From: an uncultured Bacteroidales bacterium
GTDB taxonomy: Bacteria; Bacteroidota; Bacteroidia; Bacteroidales; FEN-979
Length of the DNA stretch: 64,000 bases
NCBI GenBank assembly: GCA_903845055.1
Contig: CAIMWF010000062.1
Span: 62,001-126,000 of the forward strand
Reading direction: 5' to 3'
Positions 52,191 to 60,831 of this stretch are shown here, piece by piece. The translations under genes were made by a program, and so were the position numbers. The stretch's first letter is position 1, and every line of letters starts with the position of its first letter. Below the pieces are notes generated by a model. That model did no database searches and was not told the origin of the DNA. It saw only the letters and a program-made list of their open reading frames with translations.

Positions 52191-52913
52191 ATGGAAAACC
52201 GGGATCAGCCTGGTGTGGATAACACACTCGTAATACATTATCTTACTTTGCGACAACTTATCGGCATCCTTGGAATCCTGCTGCCGGTCTTCCTGATCGT
52301 GGGTTCATTCCTGACGGAATGCAAACACATAGAGGCCTCCATCAGCGATTTTTACTACACCCGGCTGAGGGATGTGTTCGTGGTTACCCTCAGCGCGGTG
52401 TCCCTGTTTTTATTCACTTACAAGGGGTATGACCCCCTGGATAAGATCATGACCAACCTGGCCGGCGTTTTCGGACTGGTCGTCGCATTTTTCCCAACGA
52501 CTTTTTACCCGGGGATCTGCGTACCCTGCTTCAGCATCTATCCTTCCAGGGTCCCGGCTGTCCTGTTGCCCTGCTATCACGGCATGGCGGTCGGCGCGAT
52601 ACACCTCACGGCAGCTTCGTTGTTCTTCATCACCCTCGCCTTTATTTCATTTTTTCTTTTTACCAAGGTGTCTGAAACAGGGACTCCGACCCCGCAGAAG
52701 ATCGTCCGCAACAGGATTTACCGGATATGCGCATGCATCATGATCGGTTGCATCCTTTTACTGGTGCCCTATTTCACCATCGCTACCGTGAAATCACATC
52801 TTGACAGGTACAACCTGGTGTTCTGGATGGAAACCATTGCCTTGTGGGCCTTCGGGACCTCCTGGCTGATCAAGGGGGAATTCATACTGAAAGACAAACC
52901 GATGGTTGCCTGA
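52191..52913 (+). CDS. Polytopic membrane protein of unknown function
   Basis: Protein of 240 residues with about six membrane helices, reminiscent of DUF998-like proteins. Notable are LTLRQLIGILGILLPVFLIV at the start, SISDFYYTRLRDVFVVTLS and LFLFTYKGYDPLDK, and WMETIALWAFGTSWLIKG near the end. Related membrane proteins are widespread but unstudied. It ends the same-strand cluster and is convergent with the M20 peptidase gene. A role with the lysozyme (for example as a membrane partner) is possible but unproven. Confidence 0.7.
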   Translation: MENRDQPGVDNTLVIHYLTLRQLIGILGILLPVFLIVGSFLTECKHIEASISDFYYTRLRDVFVVTLSAVSLFLFTYKGYDPLDKIMTNLAGVFGLVVAFFPTTFYPGICVPCFSIYPSRVPAVLLPCYHGMAVGAIHLTAASLFFITLAFISFFLFTKVSETGTPTPQKIVRNRIYRICACIMIGCILLLVPYFTIATVKSHLDRYNLVFWMETIALWAFGTSWLIKGEFILKDKPMVA

Positions 52914-52958
52914 CAACTGAACGCCATAGCATCCATGGCTGGTTCCGCGATATCGTCT

Positions 52959-54341
52959 TTAAACCCGGCTGCCCGTGTACATTTCGGTAAAATACCGGTA
53001 GAAAAGGGGAATCGTTTCTATTCCCCTGAAGAAATTTTCCAGCGGGTAACTTTCATTGGGCGAGTGGCAAGCATCCGATTCGAGGCCGAACCCCATGAGG
53101 ATCGTCTTGACGCCCAGCACCTCTTCAAAATCGGGAATGATGGGTATGCTTCCCCCGCTGCGCACGGGGATGGGCCTGGTGCCGAATGTTTCGGCGATGG
53201 CTCTGCCGGCGGCCTGGTAGGCAATGGTATCGATGGGTGATACGTAGGACTGCCCCCCATGAAGCATTTCGACTTTGATCTTTACCGATTTTGGAGCGAT
53301 AGACTGCAGGTGCTTCGCGAACAGTTCGCCGATTTTCCGGTAATCCTGGTTGGGAACCAGGCGCATCGATATCTTCGCCCAGGCTTTGGAAGGCAGGACC
53401 GTTTTCGTGCCTTCGGCGGTATAACCGCCCCATATCCCGTTCACATCGAGGGTCGGGCGGATCCCGGTGCGCTCTTTCGCCGTAAAACCGGCTTCGCCGA
53501 ACAGCTCCTCCACCCCCAGGTTTTTCATGTATGCCGCTTCGTCGAAGGGGGCCTTCGCCATTTCATCGCGTTCGCCGCGGCTGATCTCCACCACATCGTC
53601 ATAGAAACCCAGGATGGTGATGCGCCCGTCGTCGTCCGTGAGCGAAGCGATCATCCTGGCGAGTGCATTGGCGGGGTTGGCGACCGCCCCCCCGAAGATG
53701 CCCGAGTGAAGATCGATGTTGGGGCCGGTCACCTCCACCTCCATGTAGGTGAGTCCGCGCAACCCTATGGTGATGGACGGATTCTGCAAACTGATCATGC
53801 TGGTGTCGGAAACCAGGATGATGTCCGATTTCAGCATATCTTTATACTTCCTGATGAAGGGGCCTATGTTCATCGAGCCGACCTCCTCCTCTCCCTCGAT
53901 CATGAATTTCACATTGCAGGGAAGGGTCCCGGTTCGGACCATCAGTTCAAAGGCCTTGGCCTGCATGAACGACTGCCCCTTGTCGTCATCCGCGCCCCTG
54001 GCGTAGATCCGGCCATTGCGGACCTCGGGTTTGAACGGCGGCGACTCCCACAACTCCAGCGGATCAACCGGCATGACATCATAATGTCCGTATACCAGGA
54101 TGGTGGGCAGGGCGCTGTCTTTGATCTTTTCACCATAGACGATCGGGTTGCCGTCGGTCAGAAAAAGTTCGCTGCGGTCGCAGCCTGCCTCGCGAAGTGT
54201 TTTCCGCCAGTATTCGGCGGCTTTGATCATGTCGTCCTTGTGTGTGGCGACCGAACTGACCGATGGTATGCGGATCAGCCCGAAAAGCTCCTGCAGAAAG
54301 CGGTCCTTGTGTTCCGCGATATATTGCCTGATGTGTTCCAT
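52959..54341 (-). CDS. M20-family metallopeptidase (dipeptidase)
   Basis: Zinc peptidase of 460 residues, M20A/ArgE-DapE-related, probably a cytoplasmic di- or tripeptidase. Metal and catalytic residues are visible in VYGHYDVMPVDP (His, Asp), RGADDDKGQ (bridging Asp), EGEEEVGS (catalytic and metal Glu), the DLHSGIFGG dimerisation-domain block and SDACHSPNE (last His). No signal peptide. It has its own promoter box on the minus strand. Confidence 0.93.
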   Translation of the reverse strand: MEHIRQYIAEHKDRFLQELFGLIRIPSVSSVATHKDDMIKAAEYWRKTLREAGCDRSELFLTDGNPIVYGEKIKDSALPTILVYGHYDVMPVDPLELWESPPFKPEVRNGRIYARGADDDKGQSFMQAKAFELMVRTGTLPCNVKFMIEGEEEVGSMNIGPFIRKYKDMLKSDIILVSDTSMISLQNPSITIGLRGLTYMEVEVTGPNIDLHSGIFGGAVANPANALARMIASLTDDDGRITILGFYDDVVEISRGERDEMAKAPFDEAAYMKNLGVEELFGEAGFTAKERTGIRPTLDVNGIWGGYTAEGTKTVLPSKAWAKISMRLVPNQDYRKIGELFAKHLQSIAPKSVKIKVEMLHGGQSYVSPIDTIAYQAAGRAIAETFGTRPIPVRSGGSIPIIPDFEEVLGVKTILMGFGLESDACHSPNESYPLENFFRGIETIPLFYRYFTEMYTGSRV

Positions 54342-54363
54342 GGTCCCTGTTCAAAATTCCGGG

Positions 54364-54371
54364 CAAAGGTA
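54364..54371 (-). promoter_or_regulatory. Bacteroidota -7 box (TACCTTTG) for M20 peptidase
   Basis: CAAAGGTA on the plus strand, i.e. TACCTTTG on the minus strand, 23 bases before the peptidase ATG. Confidence 0.55.
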
Positions 54372-54511
54372 TAATTTTTAACAGTTTCCGGGCCGGCGCG
54401 TGAAGATGAAAGGTAAAATTATGGATCACAAAGTGCAGCATTCCGGGCAGAAGGGTTTCGTTGGTTCCATTTTTCGCAGACCGGCTGGTTCTCCAATCAT
54501 GCAATTATCTG

Positions 54512-54519
54512 TATATTTG
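54512..54519 (+). promoter_or_regulatory. Bacteroidota -7 box (TATATTTG) for sucA
   Basis: Perfect match 17 bases before the ATG at 54537. Confidence 0.6.
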
Positions 54520-54536
54520 GACCGAAATTGACACCT

Positions 54537-57317
54537 ATGATGGACAAATTCGATTATCTGAACCAGATGGATAATTCCGTGATTGACGGGTTATTCGAAC
54601 AATATAAACTCGATCCGGCCTCCGTGGATGAAGGCTGGCGCAAATTCTTCGAGGGTTTTGAATTCTGCCAGAAGAATTACAAGGCGGCAGAAGGCGAGGC
54701 GTTCATGTACCCCAATGAATTCAAGGTGATGAACCTGATCGCCTCTTACCGCAACCGGGGACATCTTTTCACCAGGACCAACCCGGTACGCACCAGGCGG
54801 AAATATTCGCCGACCCTCGACATTGAAAATTTCGGGCTGACAACCGACGACCTGCAAAAGACCTTCCAGGCAGGAAAAGAACTCGGGCTTGGAAACGCGA
54901 AGCTTTCGGAGATCATCAGCCACCTCAACCAGACCTATTGCCAGTCGATCGGTGCCGAATTTTATTACATCCGCCGCCCTGAAATCGTGGAATGGTTCAA
55001 GCAAAAAATGGAACCGCAGCGAAACACTCCTGATTTCAGCCTGGAGGAAAAAAAACGCATCCTTCGCAAGCTGGCCGACGGCGTGCTTTTCGAAAAGTAT
55101 ATCCATAAAAAATTCCCCGGGCAGAAAAGCTTTTCGCTCGAAGGGGTCGAATCGCTCATCCCTGCCCTGGAAACGGTGATCCGCAAGGGGGCGGCACTCG
55201 GCATCCGTGAATTTGTGCTCGGGATGGCCCACCGTGGCAGGCTGAATGTGCTCGGGAACATCATGCAAAAACCCTTTACCCAGATTTTTTCGGAGTTCGA
55301 AGGGAAGGAATATGAAGACGAAGAGCTGTTGGGTGATGTGAAATACCACCTCGGATATTCCTGCGAAGTTACCACCCCCGACAACAACAGGGTAAACCTC
55401 ACCCTGGCCCCGAACCCGTCGCATCTTGAAGCCGTCGACCCGGTCGTCGAGGGCATCACCCGTACAAAGATCGACCAACAGTACCATGGCGACAATTCGA
55501 AAGCAGCCTCCATCCTCATACACGGCGATGCCTCCGTATCAGGACAGGGGATTATTTATGAACTGGTCCAGATGGCCGACCTGGAGGGATATAAAACCGG
55601 CGGGACCATCCACCTTGTGGTGAACAACCAGATCGGTTTCACTACCAACTATCTCGACGGCCGTTCCAGTGTATACTGCACCGATGTGGCCAAGACGATC
55701 CAGTCGCCTGTTTTCCATGTCAATGCCGACGATGTGGAGGCTGTGGTTTATACCGTGCAGCTGGCCATGGAATTCCGGGCTGCTTTTCACAAGGATATTT
55801 TCATCGACCTGCTGGGCTACCGCAAATATGGCCACAACGAAAGCGACGAACCCCGCTTTACCCAGCCCATCCTGTACAAGATCATTGAACAGCATCCCGA
55901 CCCGCTCGAGATCTACCTCAGCAAACTGGAGGCTGAAAACACCCTGCCCCTGATCGATGTGACAGGAATTAAAGCAACCATCAACAACCTCCTCGACGAA
56001 GGGTTTGAGAACGCCAAAGCCATTATCAAGGGCGATATTGATCCCTTCCTCGGCAGTTTGTGGACATCCATGAGAAAAGCCGTGCCGGCCGATTTCATCA
56101 CATCCCCGCCAACCGCTATTCCTCCTGAACTCCTTCAGCTGATCGGTGAAAAACTGACCGCACTTCCCGCGGGTAAAGCTTTCTTCCGCAAGATCATCAA
56201 GATGCAGGAAGACCGGAAGGCGATGATTGAAAACGGGAAACTCGACTGGGCCATGGGCGAGCTCCTCGCCTATGGTTCCCTGCTCACAGAGGGGCACCCG
56301 GTGAGACTATCGGGCCAGGATTGCCAGCGCGGCACTTTCAGCCACCGCCATGCCGTGCTTACGGTGGAGGATTCGGAAGAAAAATTCATCCCGCTTGCCC
56401 ACATCTCCGGTTCGCAGGCCACCCTGAGCATTTACAACTCGCTCCTCTCCGAATACGGGGTGCTTGGATTCGACTATGGTTACGCCTTCGGAACCCCGGA
56501 TGGTCTGACCGTGTGGGAGGCGCAATTCGGTGATTTCAGCAATGGCGCCCAGGTGATCATCGACCAGTACATCAGCAGTGCCGAGGACAAATGGAAGGTG
56601 ATGAACGGTATTGTCCTGCTTCTCCCCCACGGCTATGAAGGGCAGGGACCCGAACATTCCTCCGCCCGGGTTGAGAGGTTTCTCTCCATTTGCGGCCACC
56701 ACAATATCCAGATCGTGAATTGCACCACCCCGGCCAATTTCTTCCATGTGCTGCGCCGGCAGATTGCCTGGCCATTCCGCAAACCCCTGGTGGTCTTCAC
56801 GCCGAAAAGCCTGCTCAGGCACCCGCGCTGCGTTTCCGCTCCAGGCGAATTCACAACCGGCAACTTCCGCGAAGTGATGGATGATGACGGGGCCGACCCC
56901 GCAAAGGTGCGCAGGGTGGTTTTCTGCAGCGGCAAAGTGTATTATGACATCCTCGAGGAAAAAGAAAAAATTCAGAAAGAGGATGTTGCCATCATCCGCC
57001 TCGAGCAGCTATACCCGCTGCCCGTCACCCAACTCAACCAGGTTACCGAAAAATACAGCCTGGCGACCCACTGGGAATGGGTCCAGGAAGAGCCGGTCAA
57101 CATGGGGGCGTGGAAGTACATCTCCATCAATTTCACCTCGGTACCGCTGCATCATGTCGCCCGGCCGGCAAGCGGCAGCCCCGCAACCGGTTCGTCCAAG
57201 CTGCACAAGATCCAGCAGCGGCTCATCGTCGAAAAGGCACTCGGAAAATGCACCTGCGAGCACGCGAACGGATCCTGCAGGCTTCATTGCACCGAGCATG
57301 AAGTTCAGGTGATCTGA
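54537..57317 (+). CDS. sucA: 2-oxoglutarate dehydrogenase E1
   Basis: Thiamine-diphosphate E1 of the 2-oxoglutarate dehydrogenase complex, 926 residues, decarboxylating 2-oxoglutarate and passing succinyl to E2. The N-terminal E2-binding part (DNSVIDGLFEQYKLDPASVD), LGMAHRGRLNVLGN, IHGDASVSGQGIIYE and VVNNQIGFTT (TPP), SEYGVLGFDYGYAFG and RHPRCVS are characteristic. The frame opens at a TTG (54528), but ATG 54537 or 54540 is the likely start. After the normal end (about KALG) there is an extra tail of some 23 residues with four Cys and three His (CTCEHANGSCRLHCTEH), absent from the E1 proteins I know. sucB follows 91 bases on. Confidence 0.95.
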   Translation: MMDKFDYLNQMDNSVIDGLFEQYKLDPASVDEGWRKFFEGFEFCQKNYKAAEGEAFMYPNEFKVMNLIASYRNRGHLFTRTNPVRTRRKYSPTLDIENFGLTTDDLQKTFQAGKELGLGNAKLSEIISHLNQTYCQSIGAEFYYIRRPEIVEWFKQKMEPQRNTPDFSLEEKKRILRKLADGVLFEKYIHKKFPGQKSFSLEGVESLIPALETVIRKGAALGIREFVLGMAHRGRLNVLGNIMQKPFTQIFSEFEGKEYEDEELLGDVKYHLGYSCEVTTPDNNRVNLTLAPNPSHLEAVDPVVEGITRTKIDQQYHGDNSKAASILIHGDASVSGQGIIYELVQMADLEGYKTGGTIHLVVNNQIGFTTNYLDGRSSVYCTDVAKTIQSPVFHVNADDVEAVVYTVQLAMEFRAAFHKDIFIDLLGYRKYGHNESDEPRFTQPILYKIIEQHPDPLEIYLSKLEAENTLPLIDVTGIKATINNLLDEGFENAKAIIKGDIDPFLGSLWTSMRKAVPADFITSPPTAIPPELLQLIGEKLTALPAGKAFFRKIIKMQEDRKAMIENGKLDWAMGELLAYGSLLTEGHPVRLSGQDCQRGTFSHRHAVLTVEDSEEKFIPLAHISGSQATLSIYNSLLSEYGVLGFDYGYAFGTPDGLTVWEAQFGDFSNGAQVIIDQYISSAEDKWKVMNGIVLLLPHGYEGQGPEHSSARVERFLSICGHHNIQIVNCTTPANFFHVLRRQIAWPFRKPLVVFTPKSLLRHPRCVSAPGEFTTGNFREVMDDDGADPAKVRRVVFCSGKVYYDILEEKEKIQKEDVAIIRLEQLYPLPVTQLNQVTEKYSLATHWEWVQEEPVNMGAWKYISINFTSVPLHHVARPASGSPATGSSKLHKIQQRLIVEKALGKCTCEHANGSCRLHCTEHEVQVI

Positions 57318-57383
57318 AGAAAATAGCAACCGGCAACCCATCATGAAGCATCAGGATGCACGAAGCTCATCCCGATAATTCCA

Positions 57384-57391
57384 TATCTTTG
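57384..57391 (+). promoter_or_regulatory. Bacteroidota -7 box (TATCTTTG) for sucB
   Basis: Perfect match 17 bases before the sucB ATG, so sucB can be transcribed apart from sucA. Confidence 0.6.
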
Positions 57392-57408
57392 TACCTTAAT
57401 TCATCGCT

Positions 57409-58656
57409 ATGGCAACCGAGATCAAAGTTCCCAGTCCGGGAGAATCCATCACCCAGGTGCAACTCGCCAAATGGCTTGTTGCCGACGGTGAAGCAGTTGA
57501 GAAAGACCAGGAGATCGTCGAGATCGACTCCGACAAAGCCTCCTTCCCCGTGACAACGCCCGTTGACGGTGTGGTCAGGATCAAGGCGCAGGAGGGCGAA
57601 ACGATCGCGGTCGGGGCGGTGATCGCCTTGATAGAAGAATCGGCCGGGAAACCAAAAAATTCAACGGTGCAAAGCCAAAACGAAGAGACCCCGGCCGTAA
57701 GCCCGGCAGTGACCACTGCCACCCCGGTCATTTCACCCCCGGTTTCCGAAAAAATCCCCGTGGCCGTCCATGCCTCCCCGCTGGCACGTAAGATACTGGA
57801 AGAGAATAAGGTGAACCCGGCTGATATCATCAATGCCTTCCCCGGGAAAAAGATCACGCGGAAAGATATTGAATCGTTTATACGCCGGAAAAAAGAGGGC
57901 ACCCCGGACCGGGTGGCCGGCGGGTCGCGCGAAACAGACCGCAAGAAGCTGACCACCCTGCGGCTGAAACTGTCGGAACGGCTGGTCTCGGTCAAAAACC
58001 AGACCGCCATGCTGACAACGTTCAACGAAATCAACATGCAGGCGATCATGAAGACCCGTGAAAAGTACAATGATGTTTTCAAAGAAAGATACGGCGTCGG
58101 TGTTGGTTTCATGTCATTTTTCACCAGGGCCGTCGTCATCGCCCTGCAGGAATTTCCACAGGTGAATTCAATGCTTGACGGCGATGAACTGGTCATCCCG
58201 AGGTTTGTCGACATCGGCATCGCCGTGAGTGCACCCAAGGGACTCGTCGTGCCGGTACTGCGGAACGCTGAGATGATGAGCATGGCCGAAATTGAACTGA
58301 AAATCAAGGAACTTGCCGGCAGGGCCCGCGATAACCGGATCACCATTGACGACATGAAGGGTGGAACCTTTACCATCACCAACGGTGGGGTTTTCGGTTC
58401 GCTCATGTCAACGCCCATTCTCAACCCGCCGCAGAGTGCGATCCTGGGGATGCATAAAATCCAGGACCGGCCCATCGCCGTCAACGGGCAGGTTGTGATC
58501 GCCCCGATGATGTATGTGGCGCTTTCCTATGATCACCGTGTCATTGACGGCCGTGAATCGGTCAGTTTCCTGGTCAGGATCAAGGAACTGCTGGAAGAAC
58601 CGGTCAGGATACTCACCGGGGGTCTCGATCCCGTTAAGCTTTTGCTTGACCTTTAA
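57409..58656 (+). CDS. sucB: 2-oxoglutarate dehydrogenase E2 (dihydrolipoyl succinyltransferase)
   Basis: E2 core of 415 residues, transferring succinyl from lipoamide to CoA. One lipoyl domain (about 1-76) with [11 protein letters not shown], where the Lys is lipoylated; a linker; an E3/E1-binding domain (about 122-160; [20 protein letters not shown]); and the catalytic domain (about 180-415) with [14 protein letters not shown] and the active-site [16 protein letters not shown]. Family and position after sucA set the substrate. No E3 gene is adjacent. Confidence 0.95.
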   Translation: MATEIKVPSPGESITQVQLAKWLVADGEAVEKDQEIVEIDSDKASFPVTTPVDGVVRIKAQEGETIAVGAVIALIEESAGKPKNSTVQSQNEETPAVSPAVTTATPVISPPVSEKIPVAVHASPLARKILEENKVNPADIINAFPGKKITRKDIESFIRRKKEGTPDRVAGGSRETDRKKLTTLRLKLSERLVSVKNQTAMLTTFNEINMQAIMKTREKYNDVFKERYGVGVGFMSFFTRAVVIALQEFPQVNSMLDGDELVIPRFVDIGIAVSAPKGLVVPVLRNAEMMSMAEIELKIKELAGRARDNRITIDDMKGGTFTITNGGVFGSLMSTPILNPPQSAILGMHKIQDRPIAVNGQVVIAPMMYVALSYDHRVIDGRESVSFLVRIKELLEEPVRILTGGLDPVKLLLDL

Positions 58657-58665
58657 AATTATCCC

Positions 58666-60243
58666 ATGAGAAAGTGTGTTGATTTCCTTGTGATCGGATC
58701 GGGAATAGCAGGGCTGACTTTCGCCCTCAAGGTTGCAAAATATGGCAAGGTTTGCATCATCACCAAGTCGAAGATGGATGATACTGCCACCAGCTGGGCG
58801 CAGGGTGGCATCGCCGCCGTGATGTACACCCCCGATTCGTACGAAAAACATATCCGCGACACCATCATTGCAGGCGACGGGCTTTGCGACGAAAAGGTCG
58901 TGCGGTTCACCATCCAGGAATCGACCGAACGCATCAGGGACCTGGTGAAATGGGGTGCGAAATTCGATAAGACAAAAAGCGGCAGGTACGACCTCGCCAA
59001 GGAGGGCGGGCATTCAGAATACCGCGTACTGCATCACAAGGACAGCACCGGTCGTGAGATCGAAAACACCCTGCTCGACCAGGTCAGGAGACACCCCAAC
59101 ATCGAAATCCTGGAGAACCATTTCACCATCGACATCATCACCCAGCATCATCTTGGCGTGGAGGTCAACAGCCGGACGCCCGACATCACCTGTTACGGGG
59201 CCTTTGTCCTCAACCCCAGGACCCATCTTGTTGATACGGTATTATCCAAAATTACCCTTATTGCCACCGGCGGAGCAGGGAACGTATACAATATTACCAC
59301 CAACCCGCTGATCTCGACCGGCGACGGCATTGCCATGGTATACAGGGCGAAAGGCGCTGTAGAGAATATGGAATTCATCCAGTTTCACCCCACCGCGCTT
59401 TACCACCCTGAAGAGAAACCCGCATTCCTCATCTCCGAAGCGGTGCGCGGTTTCGGAGCGGTGCTGAGAACCCGGGACGGCAAGGAGTTCATGCACAAGT
59501 ACGATTCGAGGCTTTCGCTGGCCCCGCGCGACATCGTTGCCCGTGCCATCGACAATGAACTGAAGCTGAGCGGAGATGATTACCTGTGGCTCGACTGCCG
59601 CCACCTCAGCAAAAATGAACTGATCAACCATTTCCCAACTATCTACGCCAAATGCCTGAGCAACAACATAGATATCAGCAAGGACATGATCCCGGTGGTA
59701 CCTACGGCCCATTATACCTGCGGCGGGATCAAGGTGGATGAATTCGGGCGGAGTTCTATCCTGAACCTCTATGCTTCGGGCGAGTGTTCGTCAACCGGCC
59801 TGCATGGCGCCAATCGCCTCGCATCCAACTCCCTGCTCGAATCGCTCGTATTCTCGCACCGCGCAAGCGTGGACGCCATCAGCCAGGTTAAGCAGATCAG
59901 CCATTGTCATGAAATCCCCGACTGGAACGCAGAGGGGATGGTACTGAACGAAGAAATGATCCTGATCACCCAGTCGATGAAGGAGCTGCAGGCCATCATG
60001 AGCAGCTATGTCGGCATTGTCAGGTCAAACCTCCGTCTGCAGCGCGCCTTCGACCGGCTCGAACTGCTTTACCGCGAATCGGAAGACCTGTACAACAAAT
60101 CGATCCTGACCCAGCGACTGTGCGAATTGAGGAACCTGATCAACATCGGTTACCTCATCATCAAAGGTGCGCAACGCAGGAAGGAAAGCAGGGGCCTGCA
60201 TTTTTCGCTCGACTACCCTAAAATCACTTCGCAAAAAGGCTGA
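58666..60243 (+). CDS. nadB: L-aspartate oxidase
   Basis: FAD enzyme of 525 residues that oxidises L-aspartate to iminoaspartate, the first step of NAD synthesis; in anaerobes fumarate can replace oxygen as acceptor. FLVIGSGIAGLTFALKVAKY (FAD dinucleotide site), TSWAQGGIAAVM, EFIQFHPTALYHP, YTCGGIKVDEFGRSS and ASGECSSTGLHGANRLASNS are the NadB signature. It starts 9 bases after sucB. nadA and nadC are not in the window. Confidence 0.96.
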   Translation: MRKCVDFLVIGSGIAGLTFALKVAKYGKVCIITKSKMDDTATSWAQGGIAAVMYTPDSYEKHIRDTIIAGDGLCDEKVVRFTIQESTERIRDLVKWGAKFDKTKSGRYDLAKEGGHSEYRVLHHKDSTGREIENTLLDQVRRHPNIEILENHFTIDIITQHHLGVEVNSRTPDITCYGAFVLNPRTHLVDTVLSKITLIATGGAGNVYNITTNPLISTGDGIAMVYRAKGAVENMEFIQFHPTALYHPEEKPAFLISEAVRGFGAVLRTRDGKEFMHKYDSRLSLAPRDIVARAIDNELKLSGDDYLWLDCRHLSKNELINHFPTIYAKCLSNNIDISKDMIPVVPTAHYTCGGIKVDEFGRSSILNLYASGECSSTGLHGANRLASNSLLESLVFSHRASVDAISQVKQISHCHEIPDWNAEGMVLNEEMILITQSMKELQAIMSSYVGIVRSNLRLQRAFDRLELLYRESEDLYNKSILTQRLCELRNLINIGYLIIKGAQRRKESRGLHFSLDYPKITSQKG

Positions 60244-60300
60244 CCGGGGATGGCAGCACCCCACCGGGATATTTCGATTTAGCAACTTAATCTGAATGCA

Positions 60301-60828
60301 ATGGCATTAATCAAATCCGTAAAAGGCGTGGTGCCGCAAACGGGCAAAAACTGTTTCCTGGCCGACAACGCCACCCTCACCGGCGACGTGGTCATGGGCG
60401 ACGACTGCAGTGTATGGTTCAACGCCGTTGTGCGCGGGGATGTACATTCGATCAGGATCGGCAACAACGTGAACATCCAGGACGGGGCCATCATCCACTG
60501 TACCTACCTGAAAGCCCCGGTCACCATCGGGAACAACGTATCAATCGCGCACAGGGCCATCATCCATGGATGCACCATCCACGACAACGTCCTGGTAGGG
60601 ATGGGCGCCATCATCATGGATGGCGCCGTGATCCACAGCAACTCGATCATAGGCGCAGGGGCGCTCGTCACCGAAGGCACCGTGGTGGAATCAGGATCCG
60701 TATGGGCGGGGCTTCCCGCGCGGAAGGTGAAAGACATCGACCAGGCCCTGCTCGAAGGCCAGGTAAACCGGATCTCACGGAATTACAAAATGTACGCGGG
60801 TTGGTACGACGAAATTTCAGAGCAGTAA
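60301..60828 (+). CDS. Gamma-class carbonic anhydrase-like protein
   Basis: Left-handed beta-helix protein of 175 residues, of the YrdA/CaiE/gamma carbonic anhydrase group. Hexapeptide repeats run through most of the chain; IIHCTY, IAHRAIIHGCTIHDN supply the three metal-binding His, and VRGDVHSIRIGNNVNIQDGA the Arg/Asp core. It may hydrate CO2, but many relatives show little activity. It is convergent with the esterase gene, with 3 bases between the stops. Confidence 0.9.
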   Translation: MALIKSVKGVVPQTGKNCFLADNATLTGDVVMGDDCSVWFNAVVRGDVHSIRIGNNVNIQDGAIIHCTYLKAPVTIGNNVSIAHRAIIHGCTIHDNVLVGMGAIIMDGAVIHSNSIIGAGALVTEGTVVESGSVWAGLPARKVKDIDQALLEGQVNRISRNYKMYAGWYDEISEQ

Positions 60829-60831
60829 GGC

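Noticed and set aside
51483-52913. Prophage or lysis cassette
   Set aside because: A GH25 enzyme and a membrane protein are present, but no capsid, tail, terminase, integrase or holin-sized gene is near.
53259-54374. 371-codon open frame on the plus strand
   Set aside because: Antisense shadow of the M20 peptidase, whose metal-binding motifs prove the minus strand.
54591-55523. 310-codon minus-strand frame
   Set aside because: Shadow of sucA; no motif and an improbable composition.
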